From contig JAEUUX010000047.1 in assembly GCA_016787295.1 (NCBI GenBank), forward strand, positions 1 to 39,914: a stretch of DNA of 39,914 nucleotides, written 5' to 3'. Both the position numbers and the translations under genes were made by a program. The notes under the pieces are model-generated. The model did no database searches, was not told where the DNA came from, and was given only the letters and a program-made list of their open reading frames with translations. Source of the stretch: Chitinophagales bacterium (GTDB lineage Bacteria; Bacteroidota; Bacteroidia; Chitinophagales; UBA2359). Every line of letters starts with the position of its first letter. The first letter of the stretch is position 1. Shown one piece after another: positions 25,221 through 33,595 of the stretch.

Positions 25221-26165
25221 TTATTCCGTTTCGTTAAGTAAACCCAATGCTTTCATTGTTGCCCTTTCATCACCACCTACTTCTATAGGCAAACCTTTGT
25301 CTAATTTAAAACGGTACAATGCCTTAGTAAAACTATGATCTGCTTGTTCATCAATATAACCCCTATAATAACCTTGCTCTTTCAAGACAGTTTTAATGGC
25401 AGAAATTTTAAAAATACTAGGATATTTACAAGGTGTTTCTACCCATCTACTCAAATATTTGTCCAACAAATAAGCTACTCTTTCTTTGGCAATAACGTTT
25501 GTTTTGATAACAATAGGTTTGAAAGCATAAATAGCATTGGCGCAAGAATTTGCCCTTAGTGTATCTACCCAACAATTGGTGTCTACACTTTCTACCTCTT
25601 CGTATAAGGGCGTAATAACCCATTCTTCATCGGGCAATAGTTGTTCTGATATACTAAGTCCCTTTGGTAGGGAGAGACTATCCACCATTATTCGTTTCAT
25701 TATGCGATACTCGGCAGGTAATTCTTTCAAACACCAGATTTTGTAGGTTTGTATAGGTTGTTGCATACACTCTTTGAGCGCTGCGGGAAGGGTGAATAAT
25801 AAACGTTTGGGGCGCACCAAAAGGTTTTCTGTTTGAGCCGTTAACTTGATTTTATTAAGCGCTTTTTGACTGATTTTCAAATCTATTGGCTTTTTAACCC
25901 CTTGTCTACGTTGCAATAAGAATGTCTTGTGGGCTTCTAAATGACTAATAGATTCAGGCTCAATTTGGTTAATCACTTCTGTCAATAATTGTTGTTCAGC
26001 TTTTGTTAAAACATTGTTTGTATCAACACTATCAATTATCGCAATGGCATAACACTTGCCAATCTGCCCCTGAAAAACAGGTACTTGCCAAATATAAGTA
26101 TCGTTTTGTGCTAATGCAACAATGCTTATAGCTTGAAATAAAAGGAAAAATAATTTTTTTATCAT
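25221..26165 (-). CDS. Secreted protein with a C-terminal peptidoglycan-binding-like domain
   Basis: A 314-residue secreted protein from the ATG at 26165. The signal peptide MIKKLFFLLFQAISIVALAQ ends at Ala-Gln. The middle has cysteine-containing strands without recognisable catalytic motifs. The last 55 residues (IKTVLKEQGYYRGYIDEQADHSFTKALYRFKLDKGLPIEVGG) follow the pattern of PF01471 peptidoglycan-binding domains: a helix ending in GYYRG.ID, then a second helix ALYRFKLDKGLP. A longer ATG start at 26204 would add 13 charged residues before the signal and is less likely. It lies 42 bases after the propeller gene and may share its transcript. I cannot name its function. Confidence 0.72.
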   Translation of the reverse strand: MIKKLFFLLFQAISIVALAQNDTYIWQVPVFQGQIGKCYAIAIIDSVDTNNVLTKAEQQLLTEVINQIEPESISHLEAHKTFLLQRRQGVKKPIDLKISQKALNKIKLTAQTENLLVRPKRLLFTLPAALKECMQQPIQTYKIWCLKELPAEYRIMKRIMVDSLSLPKGLSISEQLLPDEEWVITPLYEEVESVDTNCWVDTLRANSCANAIYAFKPIVIKTNVIAKERVAYLLDKYLSRWVETPCKYPSIFKISAIKTVLKEQGYYRGYIDEQADHSFTKALYRFKLDKGLPIEVGGDERATMKALGLLNETE

Positions 26166-26207
26166 ACTTTTTATTCGATTTTTTTTAAAGACATACAAAT
26201 TCATCTA

Positions 26208-28322
26208 TCAATCCCCTTCCTGCACCGAAACCAAACCTGCCACACCACCACTCCACTGCACCACAATTTGGTTGGTGTTTTGTCCGCTTACAATAGTGCC
26301 GCCCATAACCGTCCAAGCGTAGGTATGTCCTGCCACAAGAGGCGTTGAATAGGTGTGTAAATGGCTGTTGCAAGCTATGGTGCTACCTATGATGAATGGC
26401 GCAGGTGGCACACAAGCATCGGTCGTAAAACGCAATACGCGCGACGAAAATTTAAATTCGCCTACCCACAGTTGGTTATCATGGAAACAAACAGCACTTG
26501 GCATAAACAAACGGTTTTGCCCAATAGCAGGCTGATGCTCCTGCCAACTGCTCTGCCCCAATGCCACCACACTCGCCGTATTGCCCGCTTGGTTGATGTC
26601 TTGCCACAACAACACACTATTAAAACTGTTGTTTGCAATAGCCAAAGCACCGTTATAGGTAGTAGCCTCAGCAGGCAGGTTTAATAAGCCGGGTGTATTA
26701 ATGGTTTTCCAAGGTGTGAGGTTGCCTGCGGCTATGTCTGCTACCCGATGCACAAACACCGTTGCAGGACTTTGGCGCGCAATGCAAAAATACGTACCAT
26801 CGCTCGATAAACGATTAGTCAAAGTGCCTCCGCCCGAAGCTACATTAATCGTATATAGCGGATTGACGGAGACATTCGCTGGAATGCCTGCCCAAATATA
26901 AATCATGCCGTTGCGGTCGGCGAGGTAGAAAAATTGTGCGTCCAACGCCACGCCTTTTATGTCGCTCAAAACTGCTGTGCCGATGTTGCCATTAAAAGTT
27001 TGATTGGGAGGTAGCGTTAGAGCATTGGCATTATTCCATACCAAGACCCGATTGCCACCTCCCGCCACAAATTTGCCATTGTAACAAGCATTGTCCCATG
27101 GTGAAAAGTTGTAGGGCTGCAAACTCACCACCGTGTCAGGCATAACACCCGATTGAGTTGGCAGGTTGTTGTAGATATACAAACGGCGGTCAAAATCGGA
27201 AGTCAAAATCAAACGATTGTTGTGTATAGCAATAGCAGGATTTTGCACATAACCAATACTGTCCAAAGTGTTGTGCGTATGGTTGGCAACGCCCAAAGCA
27301 AACAGCGGATTGATACCATTGGCGGGAGTTTGGTCATATACCAATACATCATTGCCGTTATAGTTGTTTACATAAATTCTGTTGTTGATTTCCACTAAAT
27401 CTACCCCATCGCCGTTTTTGTAATAAGCAGGTGTAGCAACAATATCGGGATTTTGTGTGGCAGTGGTGGGCATGGCATTCCATGTATAAATATTCATCAA
27501 ACCCGAAGCTGCCAATTTTCCCGAAGTCAATTTAGTGCCTTTTATCCATTCGTTGCGATAAAAATCGTAGGGCTGATTGGTGTTTGTGGGGTAGCTGTTC
27601 CAGAAAAAAGTGCCGGGCATACCCGTAACAGTGGCATTGTGGTCTCCCACAAAAAAATAGGTACTGCCGTCGGTAGAAATGTTGCGCGGCGTTCCCATCG
27701 TAGCCAACGAGATGGTGTAATCGGGCGGCGTATTGTCAGCAGTTGGCAGGTTATTCCAAAACAATAGCGTTTTGCCCGATGTTGCCACCGCAACCAAGCG
27801 CGTGCCATCTGTCCAAACGCCCCAAGGCCAGCCCCATTGTTGCACCGAACCAGCAGGCGTGAGTGTGGGCAGGTGAATGGAGGTGTTGGCAGCTTGTCCG
27901 TTAAAAGTGGGAAAAGTGTTCCATATCAAAATACGGTCGTTGTCGGTGTCGGCTACGGCGAGTGTGCCATTAGCAGCCACCGAAGCATTGCCAACCCAAT
28001 TTAGTTTGTCTTTGTTGATGCCGGGATTATTGTCCGTAAAATTGATTTGCCCCAATACCAAATCGGGTGCATCATTCCAAGCTGTTGGCGGCGTATTCCA
28101 CACCAAAATGCGGTTGTTAAAACGGTCGCACACCAATAAGCGTGTGCCATCGGTAGCCAAACCGTTGGGGTGATTGAAGGTCAATGCTTCACCAGCATCA
28201 TTAAAACCAACACCCGAAATCATCAAATCGGCGTTTTGTCCGTTCTGAAACCAAGTTGTTTGCGCTATGAGCGGCATTGAGCTTAGTAAAAATAATGCCC
28301 AAAAGTGGTAAAATGGAGACAT
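26208..28322 (-). CDS. Secreted NHL-like beta-propeller protein with PKD-like tail
   Basis: A large secreted protein, 704 residues from the ATG at 28322. The signal peptide MSPFYHFWALFLLSSMPLIAQ is followed by repeated NHL-like blades built on text such as LLVCDRFNNRILVWNTPP and LAVADTDNDRILIWNTFPT, about 40-60 residues apart through most of the length. The C-terminal 70 residues (CVPPAPFIIGSTIACNSH, then HTYAWTVMGGTIVSGQNTNQIVVQW) form a PKD-like domain and stop at VSVQEGD with two adjacent stop codons. No T9SS sorting domain follows, although proteins of this build usually carry one. The frame extends upstream to 28475 but crosses the intergenic spacer, and the residues there are not signal-like, so the ATG at 28322 is preferred. 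Confidence 0.85.
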   Translation of the reverse strand: MSPFYHFWALFLLSSMPLIAQTTWFQNGQNADLMISGVGFNDAGEALTFNHPNGLATDGTRLLVCDRFNNRILVWNTPPTAWNDAPDLVLGQINFTDNNPGINKDKLNWVGNASVAANGTLAVADTDNDRILIWNTFPTFNGQAANTSIHLPTLTPAGSVQQWGWPWGVWTDGTRLVAVATSGKTLLFWNNLPTADNTPPDYTISLATMGTPRNISTDGSTYFFVGDHNATVTGMPGTFFWNSYPTNTNQPYDFYRNEWIKGTKLTSGKLAASGLMNIYTWNAMPTTATQNPDIVATPAYYKNGDGVDLVEINNRIYVNNYNGNDVLVYDQTPANGINPLFALGVANHTHNTLDSIGYVQNPAIAIHNNRLILTSDFDRRLYIYNNLPTQSGVMPDTVVSLQPYNFSPWDNACYNGKFVAGGGNRVLVWNNANALTLPPNQTFNGNIGTAVLSDIKGVALDAQFFYLADRNGMIYIWAGIPANVSVNPLYTINVASGGGTLTNRLSSDGTYFCIARQSPATVFVHRVADIAAGNLTPWKTINTPGLLNLPAEATTYNGALAIANNSFNSVLLWQDINQAGNTASVVALGQSSWQEHQPAIGQNRLFMPSAVCFHDNQLWVGEFKFSSRVLRFTTDACVPPAPFIIGSTIACNSHLHTYSTPLVAGHTYAWTVMGGTIVSGQNTNQIVVQWSGGVAGLVSVQEGD

Positions 28323-28477
28323 GAAATTGTTATTTGGGTTTGTTGGGGCAAATATACGCAAAAACAACAAAATAGGTTCTTTAAAAACAACAAAAAATTT
28401 TATCAAACAGAAATTTTGAACTACTTGAATGATGTTTTGAACTACAAAACCATGTAAGGGCTTGATTTTTATCACAA

Positions 28478-28512
28478 AAAAATAGCGTAGAGTATAATCC
28501 TACGCTATTTTT
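28478..28512 (-). terminator. Terminator of the PepSY-like gene
   Basis: Perfect 13 bp arms (28478-28490 and 28500-28512) with a 9-base loop. A run of T follows on the minus strand. It lies 120 bases after the PepSY-like stop and upstream of the propeller gene. Confidence 0.8.
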
Positions 28513-28632
28513 ATTTTTGGGAGTTTTACGGCAAATTTTGTGTGTACAAAAAAAGTGACGGGTTTAGGAAGTATTAAAAACTATTTTTTTACTTTGTGGT
28601 AAATGACAAATGGTGATGTAGCTATTTTGTTA

Positions 28633-29214
28633 CTAACTATCCTCGTTGGTATTGGTGGTTTCATCGCCTTTTGAGTCAAAATATTTCTCAACATGTTTGC
28701 CATCTTCGTTCAGTTCCACTTCATAGAACGTTCCTTGTGCGGTGTGTTCTATTTCGTATTCCTCAACGCTGGCTTTGGGAAATTTGGTCGCAATTTTTTG
28801 GCGAATATCGTAGGGGATATCCGTTTCGGCAACATGTTCAAATTCTGTTTCTAACCAATTACCGTTTTTATCGTATTCTACCTCTATTTGTTTGTTATTC
28901 TCAGTAAAAATTGCTTCGAAACCATAGTGTCGTTCCTCCCATTTCACCTGATTGATGGGGATTTGTGGGTGTCGTTTCATTAAATTGCCAATGGCTTGGT
29001 CACTCACAAAAGCAGGAATTTCGGCAGGTGTTGCATGGTCTGCATCGGGCGGAGCAGGTGGTGTGGGTGGCGTGGGTGGTGTAGTCGGCACCGCTTCTAT
29101 TGGCACTAATTCGGCTGGTGGTGTATCCGTTTTCATCTTAAAAAAAATATAACCTCCAATTAGCGCGGCAAACAACAATACCAAATTGAATGTTTTTAGT
29201 CTATAAGCTGCCAT
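28633..29214 (-). CDS. Membrane-anchored PepSY-like (DUF2874-type) protein
   Basis: A 193-residue protein from the ATG at 29214. An N-terminal membrane anchor (LKTFNLVLLFAALIGGYIFF) is followed by a proline/threonine linker (VPTTPPTPPTPPAPP). The soluble part contains two PepSY-like halves: QVKWEERHYGFEAIFTENNKQIEVEYDKNGNWLETE and VEEYEIEHTAQGTFYEVELNEDGKHVEKYFDSKGDE. This is the pattern of the putative beta-lactamase-inhibitor-like PepSY-like family (PF11396), which is common in Bacteroidota and of unknown role. A TTG-initiated extension to 29283 is not preferred. It stands alone, with tRNA-Asn upstream on the same strand. Confidence 0.82.
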   Translation of the reverse strand: MAAYRLKTFNLVLLFAALIGGYIFFKMKTDTPPAELVPIEAVPTTPPTPPTPPAPPDADHATPAEIPAFVSDQAIGNLMKRHPQIPINQVKWEERHYGFEAIFTENNKQIEVEYDKNGNWLETEFEHVAETDIPYDIRQKIATKFPKASVEEYEIEHTAQGTFYEVELNEDGKHVEKYFDSKGDETTNTNEDS

Positions 29215-29306
29215 AATTGATACAAAATATTTAAGGATGTAAATAGGTATTTTGCAATTGCCAACGGCAACCGCAAAATACAATATAATAGATAAAAAAT
29301 AAGAAA

Positions 29307-29359
29307 GCCCAATCCTTCAAGCACTATCGAAAAACGATAAAATGTTTAAAGGATTAGGC
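29307..29359 (-). terminator. Terminator of tRNA-Asn
   Basis: Arms 29307-29317 and 29349-29359 pair over 11 bp with one G-U, and a second small hairpin (ATCG/CGAT) forms inside. On the minus strand TTTCTTATTTTTT follows. It begins 24 bases after the tRNA-Asn 3' end. Confidence 0.7.
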
Positions 29360-29382
29360 AATTGTTTATTGTTATGAATAAG

Positions 29383-29456
29383 CGCCCCCTCTAGGACTCG
29401 AACCTAGGACCTGCGGATTAACAGTCCGTCGCTCTAACCGACTGAGCTAAGGAGGC
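29383..29456 (-). tRNA. tRNA-Asn (anticodon GUU)
   Basis: The minus strand forms a standard cloverleaf. Acceptor arms GCCTCCT and AGGGGGC pair, the D arm is GCTCAGTCGGTTAGAGC, the anticodon loop CTGTTAA presents GUU, and the T arm is CTAGGTTCGAGTCCTAG. No CCA is encoded. It begins about 20 bases after its promoter -7 box. Confidence 0.96.
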
Positions 29457-29475
29457 GTTGCTGTCAAAAGCGGTG

Positions 29476-29506
29476 CAAAGGTAGGCGCTTTTTTTGGAAA
29501 TACAAA
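29476..29506 (-). promoter_or_regulatory. Promoter of tRNA-Asn
   Basis: Minus strand: TTTG (29503-29506), 19-base spacer, TACCTTTG (29476-29483). The -7 box plus the following 14 bases are identical to those at tRNA-Glu, although the distance to the mature tRNA is much shorter here. Confidence 0.8.
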
Positions 29507-29558
29507 ATTTTTGCCAATTTTTTTTCGTTTTTTTTTGACTTTTTTTCGATTTAGCGTT

Positions 29559-31238
29559 TTAGACCACCAAAAACTGCTTTTTTTCTGCCAACCAAGTTTC
29601 TATTTCGGAGCATGACCAAGCATTAAAGGTCATTTGGGTAGGTAACATGGCTTTGTGGGCGACATACACCCCAAACCTAACGTCTTCGATTCCTGTTATG
29701 CTGTGTGCATCGGGGTTGATAGCAATTGGCACACCACGCTCCATGCAATAATCTATCCATCGCCAGTCGATGTCTAAGCGATAGGGACTTGCATTGAGTT
29801 CTATAACCACTTTGTTGTCGGCACAAGCATCGATGATTTTTCGGTGGTCAATTGGGTAGCCTGCTCGTGATAGCAACAAACGTCCTGTTGGGTGTCCCAG
29901 AATGGTGGTATAAGGATTTTCGATGGCTTTCAATAAGCGCGACATGGCTTTTTCTTCAGTCATTTTCAAATTGCTATGAACAGAAGCAATAATGAAATCG
30001 AAACTTGCCAACACATCGGACGCATAATCTAATGAACCATCGCTCAAAATATCCGATTCTATGCCTTTATAAATTTTGAAAGGTGCTAATTTTTCGTTCA
30101 GGCGGTCGATTTCGCGCTGTTGCTGGGCAATTTTTTCTTCATACAAACCACCTGCGTAAAAAGCAGATTTAGAATGATCGCTCACACCCAAGTATTCATA
30201 ACCCGCTGCTATACATGCTTGAGCCATGTCGAGCAAGGTGTTTTGACCATCGCTATAGGTGGTGTGGGCGTGAATGATGCCGCGCAATTGGTCGGTGCGA
30301 ATGCAGTTGGTAGGTAGTTGGTTTTGCTGGGCAAGGCGGATTTCCTGTCTACCTTCGCGCCATTCGGGTAAAATGTAGGGCAGTTGTGCTGTGGCATAAA
30401 TAGCCGCTTCGTCGGTGGCTTGTTCTGGAATGCTGCCAAGCGCAAGAAACTGTTCGAGATGTTTGGTGGTGGCTGTGGTTCGGAACAATTGTGCAGCGAG
30501 ACCGTCGGGCGAACAGCAATATAATACTACAGGCGCTCCCAATGGGGTGTAGCCATGCAGTTCGTTGTCATGCACACTAATGCCTTGCCATTCCCATTTG
30601 TTTGCCATTTGCAGCAATACTTCCATCGATGGACAGCAGACGACAAAAGCGATGTTTTCGACCACTTCCAAACGGCGGCGCATGGCTCCCGTGAGTTGTA
30701 CTTGCTCGATTCCTGCATATTGACTGATTTGTTGGAGCAACGTTTGGGCTTCGGCTTCGAGGGTGGCATACTTGAATTTTCCTGCATTAGCCATCACATA
30801 TTCGATGCTTTGCTTGATGTTGTTTTGTGTTTTTTCGCCAAAACCTTTCAATTCAATCAAGCGATTTTCGTTGCAGGCATACAACAATTCACCCACCGAT
30901 TCGATTCCCAAATCTTGCCAAAGTGATTTGATTTTTTTGGGTCCCAGCCCTTTTATCATCAGCAACTGCACTATGCCTTCGGGTGTTTTGTTGAGCAAAT
31001 TGTCTAAGACGGATGATGCGTTGATGGTGAGCAAATCCCAGACCACATCGCCAATACTCCGCCCAATGCCTTTGATGCTATAGAGATTTTCTAATGACAT
31101 CTGGCTCAACTGTGCAGGACAACGTTCGATGGCTTGTTGTGCAAAGCTATAAGATTTTATTTTGAACGGATTTTCATCGTGCAACTCCATTAAGTTGGTG
31201 ATGAGGCGCAAGGCGCGCACTATTTCTTTGTTCGACAT
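29559..31238 (-). CDS. polX: PolX-type protein: HhH/Pol-beta-like region plus PHP phosphoesterase
   Basis: A 559-residue PolX homologue of normal length and order. The N-terminal 8-kDa-like and helix-hairpin-helix region has IKGIGRSIGD (55-64), IKGLGPKKIK (95-104) and LKGFGEKTQNN (130-140). The nucleotidyl-transferase palm (about 160-260) is degenerate: GAMRRRLEVVENIAFVV (184-200) has Asn195 and Ala197 where active enzymes have the two aspartates, and the third aspartate (VDLR type) is replaced in PVVLY by Val238. The C-terminal PHP domain (about 315-555) keeps its metal ligands: HAH (323-325), SDH (353-355), Glu394, His421, GHP (449), and NPDAH (508-512). It probably has 3'-5' exonuclease or AP-processing activity without DNA synthesis. 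It lies 12 bases after the previous gene of its operon. Confidence 0.9.
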   Translation of the reverse strand: MSNKEIVRALRLITNLMELHDENPFKIKSYSFAQQAIERCPAQLSQMSLENLYSIKGIGRSIGDVVWDLLTINASSVLDNLLNKTPEGIVQLLMIKGLGPKKIKSLWQDLGIESVGELLYACNENRLIELKGFGEKTQNNIKQSIEYVMANAGKFKYATLEAEAQTLLQQISQYAGIEQVQLTGAMRRRLEVVENIAFVVCCPSMEVLLQMANKWEWQGISVHDNELHGYTPLGAPVVLYCCSPDGLAAQLFRTTATTKHLEQFLALGSIPEQATDEAAIYATAQLPYILPEWREGRQEIRLAQQNQLPTNCIRTDQLRGIIHAHTTYSDGQNTLLDMAQACIAAGYEYLGVSDHSKSAFYAGGLYEEKIAQQQREIDRLNEKLAPFKIYKGIESDILSDGSLDYASDVLASFDFIIASVHSNLKMTEEKAMSRLLKAIENPYTTILGHPTGRLLLSRAGYPIDHRKIIDACADNKVVIELNASPYRLDIDWRWIDYCMERGVPIAINPDAHSITGIEDVRFGVYVAHKAMLPTQMTFNAWSCSEIETWLAEKKQFLVV

Positions 31239-31250
31239 GGTGCAAAAGAC

Positions 31251-31661
31251 TTAGTAGTTTTTTTTAGTGGGTTGATTGTTTTTTGCTTGTTGCACAATTT
31301 GCATTAAAAATTGTGTTTCGATAATTCCATACACAATATAGAATGCAAAAAAGGGCAAGATAAAGCGCGGAGAAGTGGGACGCACAATAAGGGCATAAGT
31401 AAGAATCATAATGAGGCAAAACACAAATTTGATACCCATAGCACCCAATACAATGCCTACTGATTTTTGAGATGTGCTACTTTTGTTGGACATGGCAGCC
31501 AAACCCAAGACAAAAGGCGTGATAAGGGCAAAAAATGCCCAACAAGTCCAGGCAAAACTCGGATATTCGCCCAACATATTAAAATATTGTAGCACCAAGA
31601 GTAAAACGCCCACTAAGAGCGATAAAATGAAGGTGCGAAGATATAAAGTAGTTGTTTTCAT
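31251..31661 (-). CDS. Small membrane protein next to AtpZ (AtpI-like position)
   Basis: A 136-residue protein with four hydrophobic segments (about 7-26, 36-55, 68-92 and 98-120) and a charged Lys/Asn-rich tail. I recognise no enzyme motif. In many Bacteroidota a protein of this size and topology follows AtpZ and precedes atpB, occupying the place of AtpI in the ATP synthase operon. Here the expected atpB is not next: the polX gene follows after 12 bases. Its ATG overlaps the AtpZ stop (TAATG), so the two are probably translationally coupled and may work together. Confidence 0.75.
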   Translation of the reverse strand: MKTTTLYLRTFILSLLVGVLLLVLQYFNMLGEYPSFAWTCWAFFALITPFVLGLAAMSNKSSTSQKSVGIVLGAMGIKFVFCLIMILTYALIVRPTSPRFILPFFAFYIVYGIIETQFLMQIVQQAKNNQPTKKNY

Positions 31662-31882
31662 TATTTTTTTGGAATGCTTTTGATGATGATATACATGGCT
31701 ATACCCACACCCAACAACAAACCCAAGATGAGCAAAAGTGGATAGGTGTTGGTTATTTGGTCTAATCGATAGCCGATGTAGGTAAACAATAACATGGCAG
31801 CCAACATTTGGAACGCCATAGCAGAATAGCGCGCGTAGGCATTGCTGTTATTGGTAGAATTTTTGGGAGCGGATTTTTCCAT
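31661..31882 (-). CDS. atpZ: AtpZ/AtpI family protein
   Basis: A 73-residue membrane protein with two helices: AMAFQMLAAMLLFTYIGYRLD (about 22-42) and LLLILGLLLGVGIAMYIIIKSIPKK (about 49-73). The GYRLDxxxxTYPLLLILGLLLGVxxAMY pattern is characteristic of the AtpZ/AtpI (F0F1-ATPase subunit) family, whose members help assemble the c-ring or transport Mg2+/Ca2+. The gene lies 26 bases after the SPOR fusion gene and overlaps the next gene by one base. The ATP synthase structural genes are not in this window. Confidence 0.85.
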   Translation of the reverse strand: MEKSAPKNSTNNSNAYARYSAMAFQMLAAMLLFTYIGYRLDQITNTYPLLLILGLLLGVGIAMYIIIKSIPKK

Positions 31883-31908
31883 ATCGATGAAAAATTAGAG
31901 TTGTTAAT

Positions 31909-33336
31909 TTATTCAGCCAAAACCCAAGCTTCTTTGTGGATATTTTTTCGAATAGTGGGCAGGTCGTTTCGGGCTTCTGCCTCTGTGTTATAGCAACCTT
32001 TGACCACTCTATAGCGCCCTTTGGGGGCGGGCAAAACCTTGAGTGTGTAGCCTTTGGCGCGCCATTGTTTGACCTCGTTTTGGGCTTTGGTATCACTATC
32101 AAAACTGCCAATAACAATGGTCGCACCACAAGCAGATGAAGAAGGTGTGCTATTGTTGTTAGCGGTGGATTTGGGTAGATTAGTATCAACTGGGGAACTT
32201 GGTAGCGGTGGAGTTTTCACCTCTTTGACAGGCGGTGGTGCAGTGGTGATTAAGGCATCAGTGTTTTCGCGGTCTTTGAACACAAGGATATTACCACTAT
32301 AACAAGCCACCCAAATTTCGTTTTGTTGAGCATCATACGTAATACCGATGGGGTGATGTTTGGTCGAAATTTTTTCGCGGACGTGCATATCAGCGGTTGT
32401 AATTTTGCTAATGTTGTCATCACTATAGTTAACGGTATACAATACAGCGCCATTGTCCGAAATAACCATGCTACGCGGGTGTTTGCCACTTCGCACTTTT
32501 TTGATGACTTTGTTGGTTGTCAAATCTATTTTGGCGATATTACTTTCGTTGTTCAGAGTCACATATAGATAACGATTGTAAATAGGGTCGAGGCAAAGGT
32601 GTCGGGGACCCGAACCCACATGGTTTATCCAAGACAATTGCAAGTTGCGCAGGTTAAGAACGGCAATACGTCCTGCACCCATAACGGCAATATAGGCTTT
32701 TTCGGATTTTTTGTCTATGATAATGCCGCGCGGGTGCGAACCCAAGTCTAAACGCAATTGCTCTTTGCCTTTTGCTACATCAACCACACTCACGTCACCA
32801 CTACACCAATTGGTCACCAAAACATATTTGCCGTCGGGTGAGGCTGCCACATATTTCGGAACAGCACCCACTTCTATGGCTTGTTCGATAACAAAACTTT
32901 GGGTGTTGATTTTATATAGAAAACTGTGGTCATAACAGTCACTTTTGGGGCAATCATCTTCGCCTGCGTGGTTAAAACCTTCGCCATACATTTGGTAGTT
33001 CGATACCCAAGCATATTGTCCGTCGGGCGAAAAAGCAGCCTCGACCGGTGAGCCACGATGCGTGCCTTTGCTGTTCGCTATGCCATAATCTGCCAAATTT
33101 ACTTTGTCACTAATTGTTTTGACCAGCTCATATTGTCTGTTATAAACCGTTATGGTGTGGCGATACATCATGTTCTGGGCAAAAAATAAGCCATTGCCCG
33201 AATGAACTATCGATTTGGGTGAAATATCTCCCATAATTTGGCGTTGCAACACCAAATTAGTAGTACTTTCGTTGACAGTTTGAGCTAAAACGCTCCAATA
33301 AAAACCACAACAAAGCAAAAATACTATTTTTTTCAT
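31909..33336 (-). CDS. Secreted YVTN-type beta-propeller fused to a SPOR domain
   Basis: A 475-residue envelope protein. The signal peptide MKKIVFLLCCGFYWSVLAQ is followed by a YncE/YVTN-like propeller (about 35-355) with blades such as VPKYVAASPDGKYVLVTNWCSGDVSVVDVAKGK, HPRGIIIDKKSEKAYIAVMG and HPRSMVISDNGAVLYTVNYSDDNISKI. A Pro/Ser/Asn-rich linker (about 366-400) leads to a SPOR domain (401-475) with IVIGSFDSDTKAQNEVKQWRAKGY and GRYRVVKGCYNTEAEARNDLP. SPOR domains bind denuded peptidoglycan at division sites. This combination would place a binding or scaffold propeller on the cell wall. It is the first gene of the operon containing atpZ and polX. Confidence 0.88.
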   Translation of the reverse strand: MKKIVFLLCCGFYWSVLAQTVNESTTNLVLQRQIMGDISPKSIVHSGNGLFFAQNMMYRHTITVYNRQYELVKTISDKVNLADYGIANSKGTHRGSPVEAAFSPDGQYAWVSNYQMYGEGFNHAGEDDCPKSDCYDHSFLYKINTQSFVIEQAIEVGAVPKYVAASPDGKYVLVTNWCSGDVSVVDVAKGKEQLRLDLGSHPRGIIIDKKSEKAYIAVMGAGRIAVLNLRNLQLSWINHVGSGPRHLCLDPIYNRYLYVTLNNESNIAKIDLTTNKVIKKVRSGKHPRSMVISDNGAVLYTVNYSDDNISKITTADMHVREKISTKHHPIGITYDAQQNEIWVACYSGNILVFKDRENTDALITTAPPPVKEVKTPPLPSSPVDTNLPKSTANNNSTPSSSACGATIVIGSFDSDTKAQNEVKQWRAKGYTLKVLPAPKGRYRVVKGCYNTEAEARNDLPTIRKNIHKEAWVLAE

Positions 33337-33357
33337 GTCATAAAACTATGTGTCGTG

Positions 33358-33365
33358 CAAAAGTA
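33358..33365 (-). promoter_or_regulatory. Possible -7 box of the propeller-SPOR operon
   Basis: Minus-strand TACTTTTG fits TAnnTTTG and lies 21 bases before the ATG at 33336. No good -33 box is seen at 19-21 bases. Confidence 0.4.
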
Positions 33366-33506
33366 CGATTTTTTGCAGACAATATAGCGTTTTGGGGTTT
33401 CAAAGGCATAGCAAACATGATTAATTGGCTATCAATGCTGCTAATTTTTCCTAATAGATTAAAAATGTTTTAACAAAATTTAACTACTACCTATTAAACT
33501 TTTTCG

Positions 33507-33514
33507 TACCTTTG
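33507..33514 (+). promoter_or_regulatory. -7 box of the DUF1573 gene
   Basis: TACCTTTG followed by CGG, 81 bases before the ATG. A -33 element is weak (TTTA about 24 bases upstream). The leader is AT-rich and shows no stable fold. Confidence 0.55.
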
Positions 33515-33595
33515 CGGTCAAATTAAGAGCAAACTTTCCTTTGTATTAACTATATGAATACTAAGTAAATTATTTAATTCCAACCCACAAATATC

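Noticed and set aside
26166-26204. Longer ATG start for the peptidoglycan-binding-like protein
   Set aside because: It would place 13 mostly charged residues before the signal peptide. The ATG at 26165 gives a typical signal.
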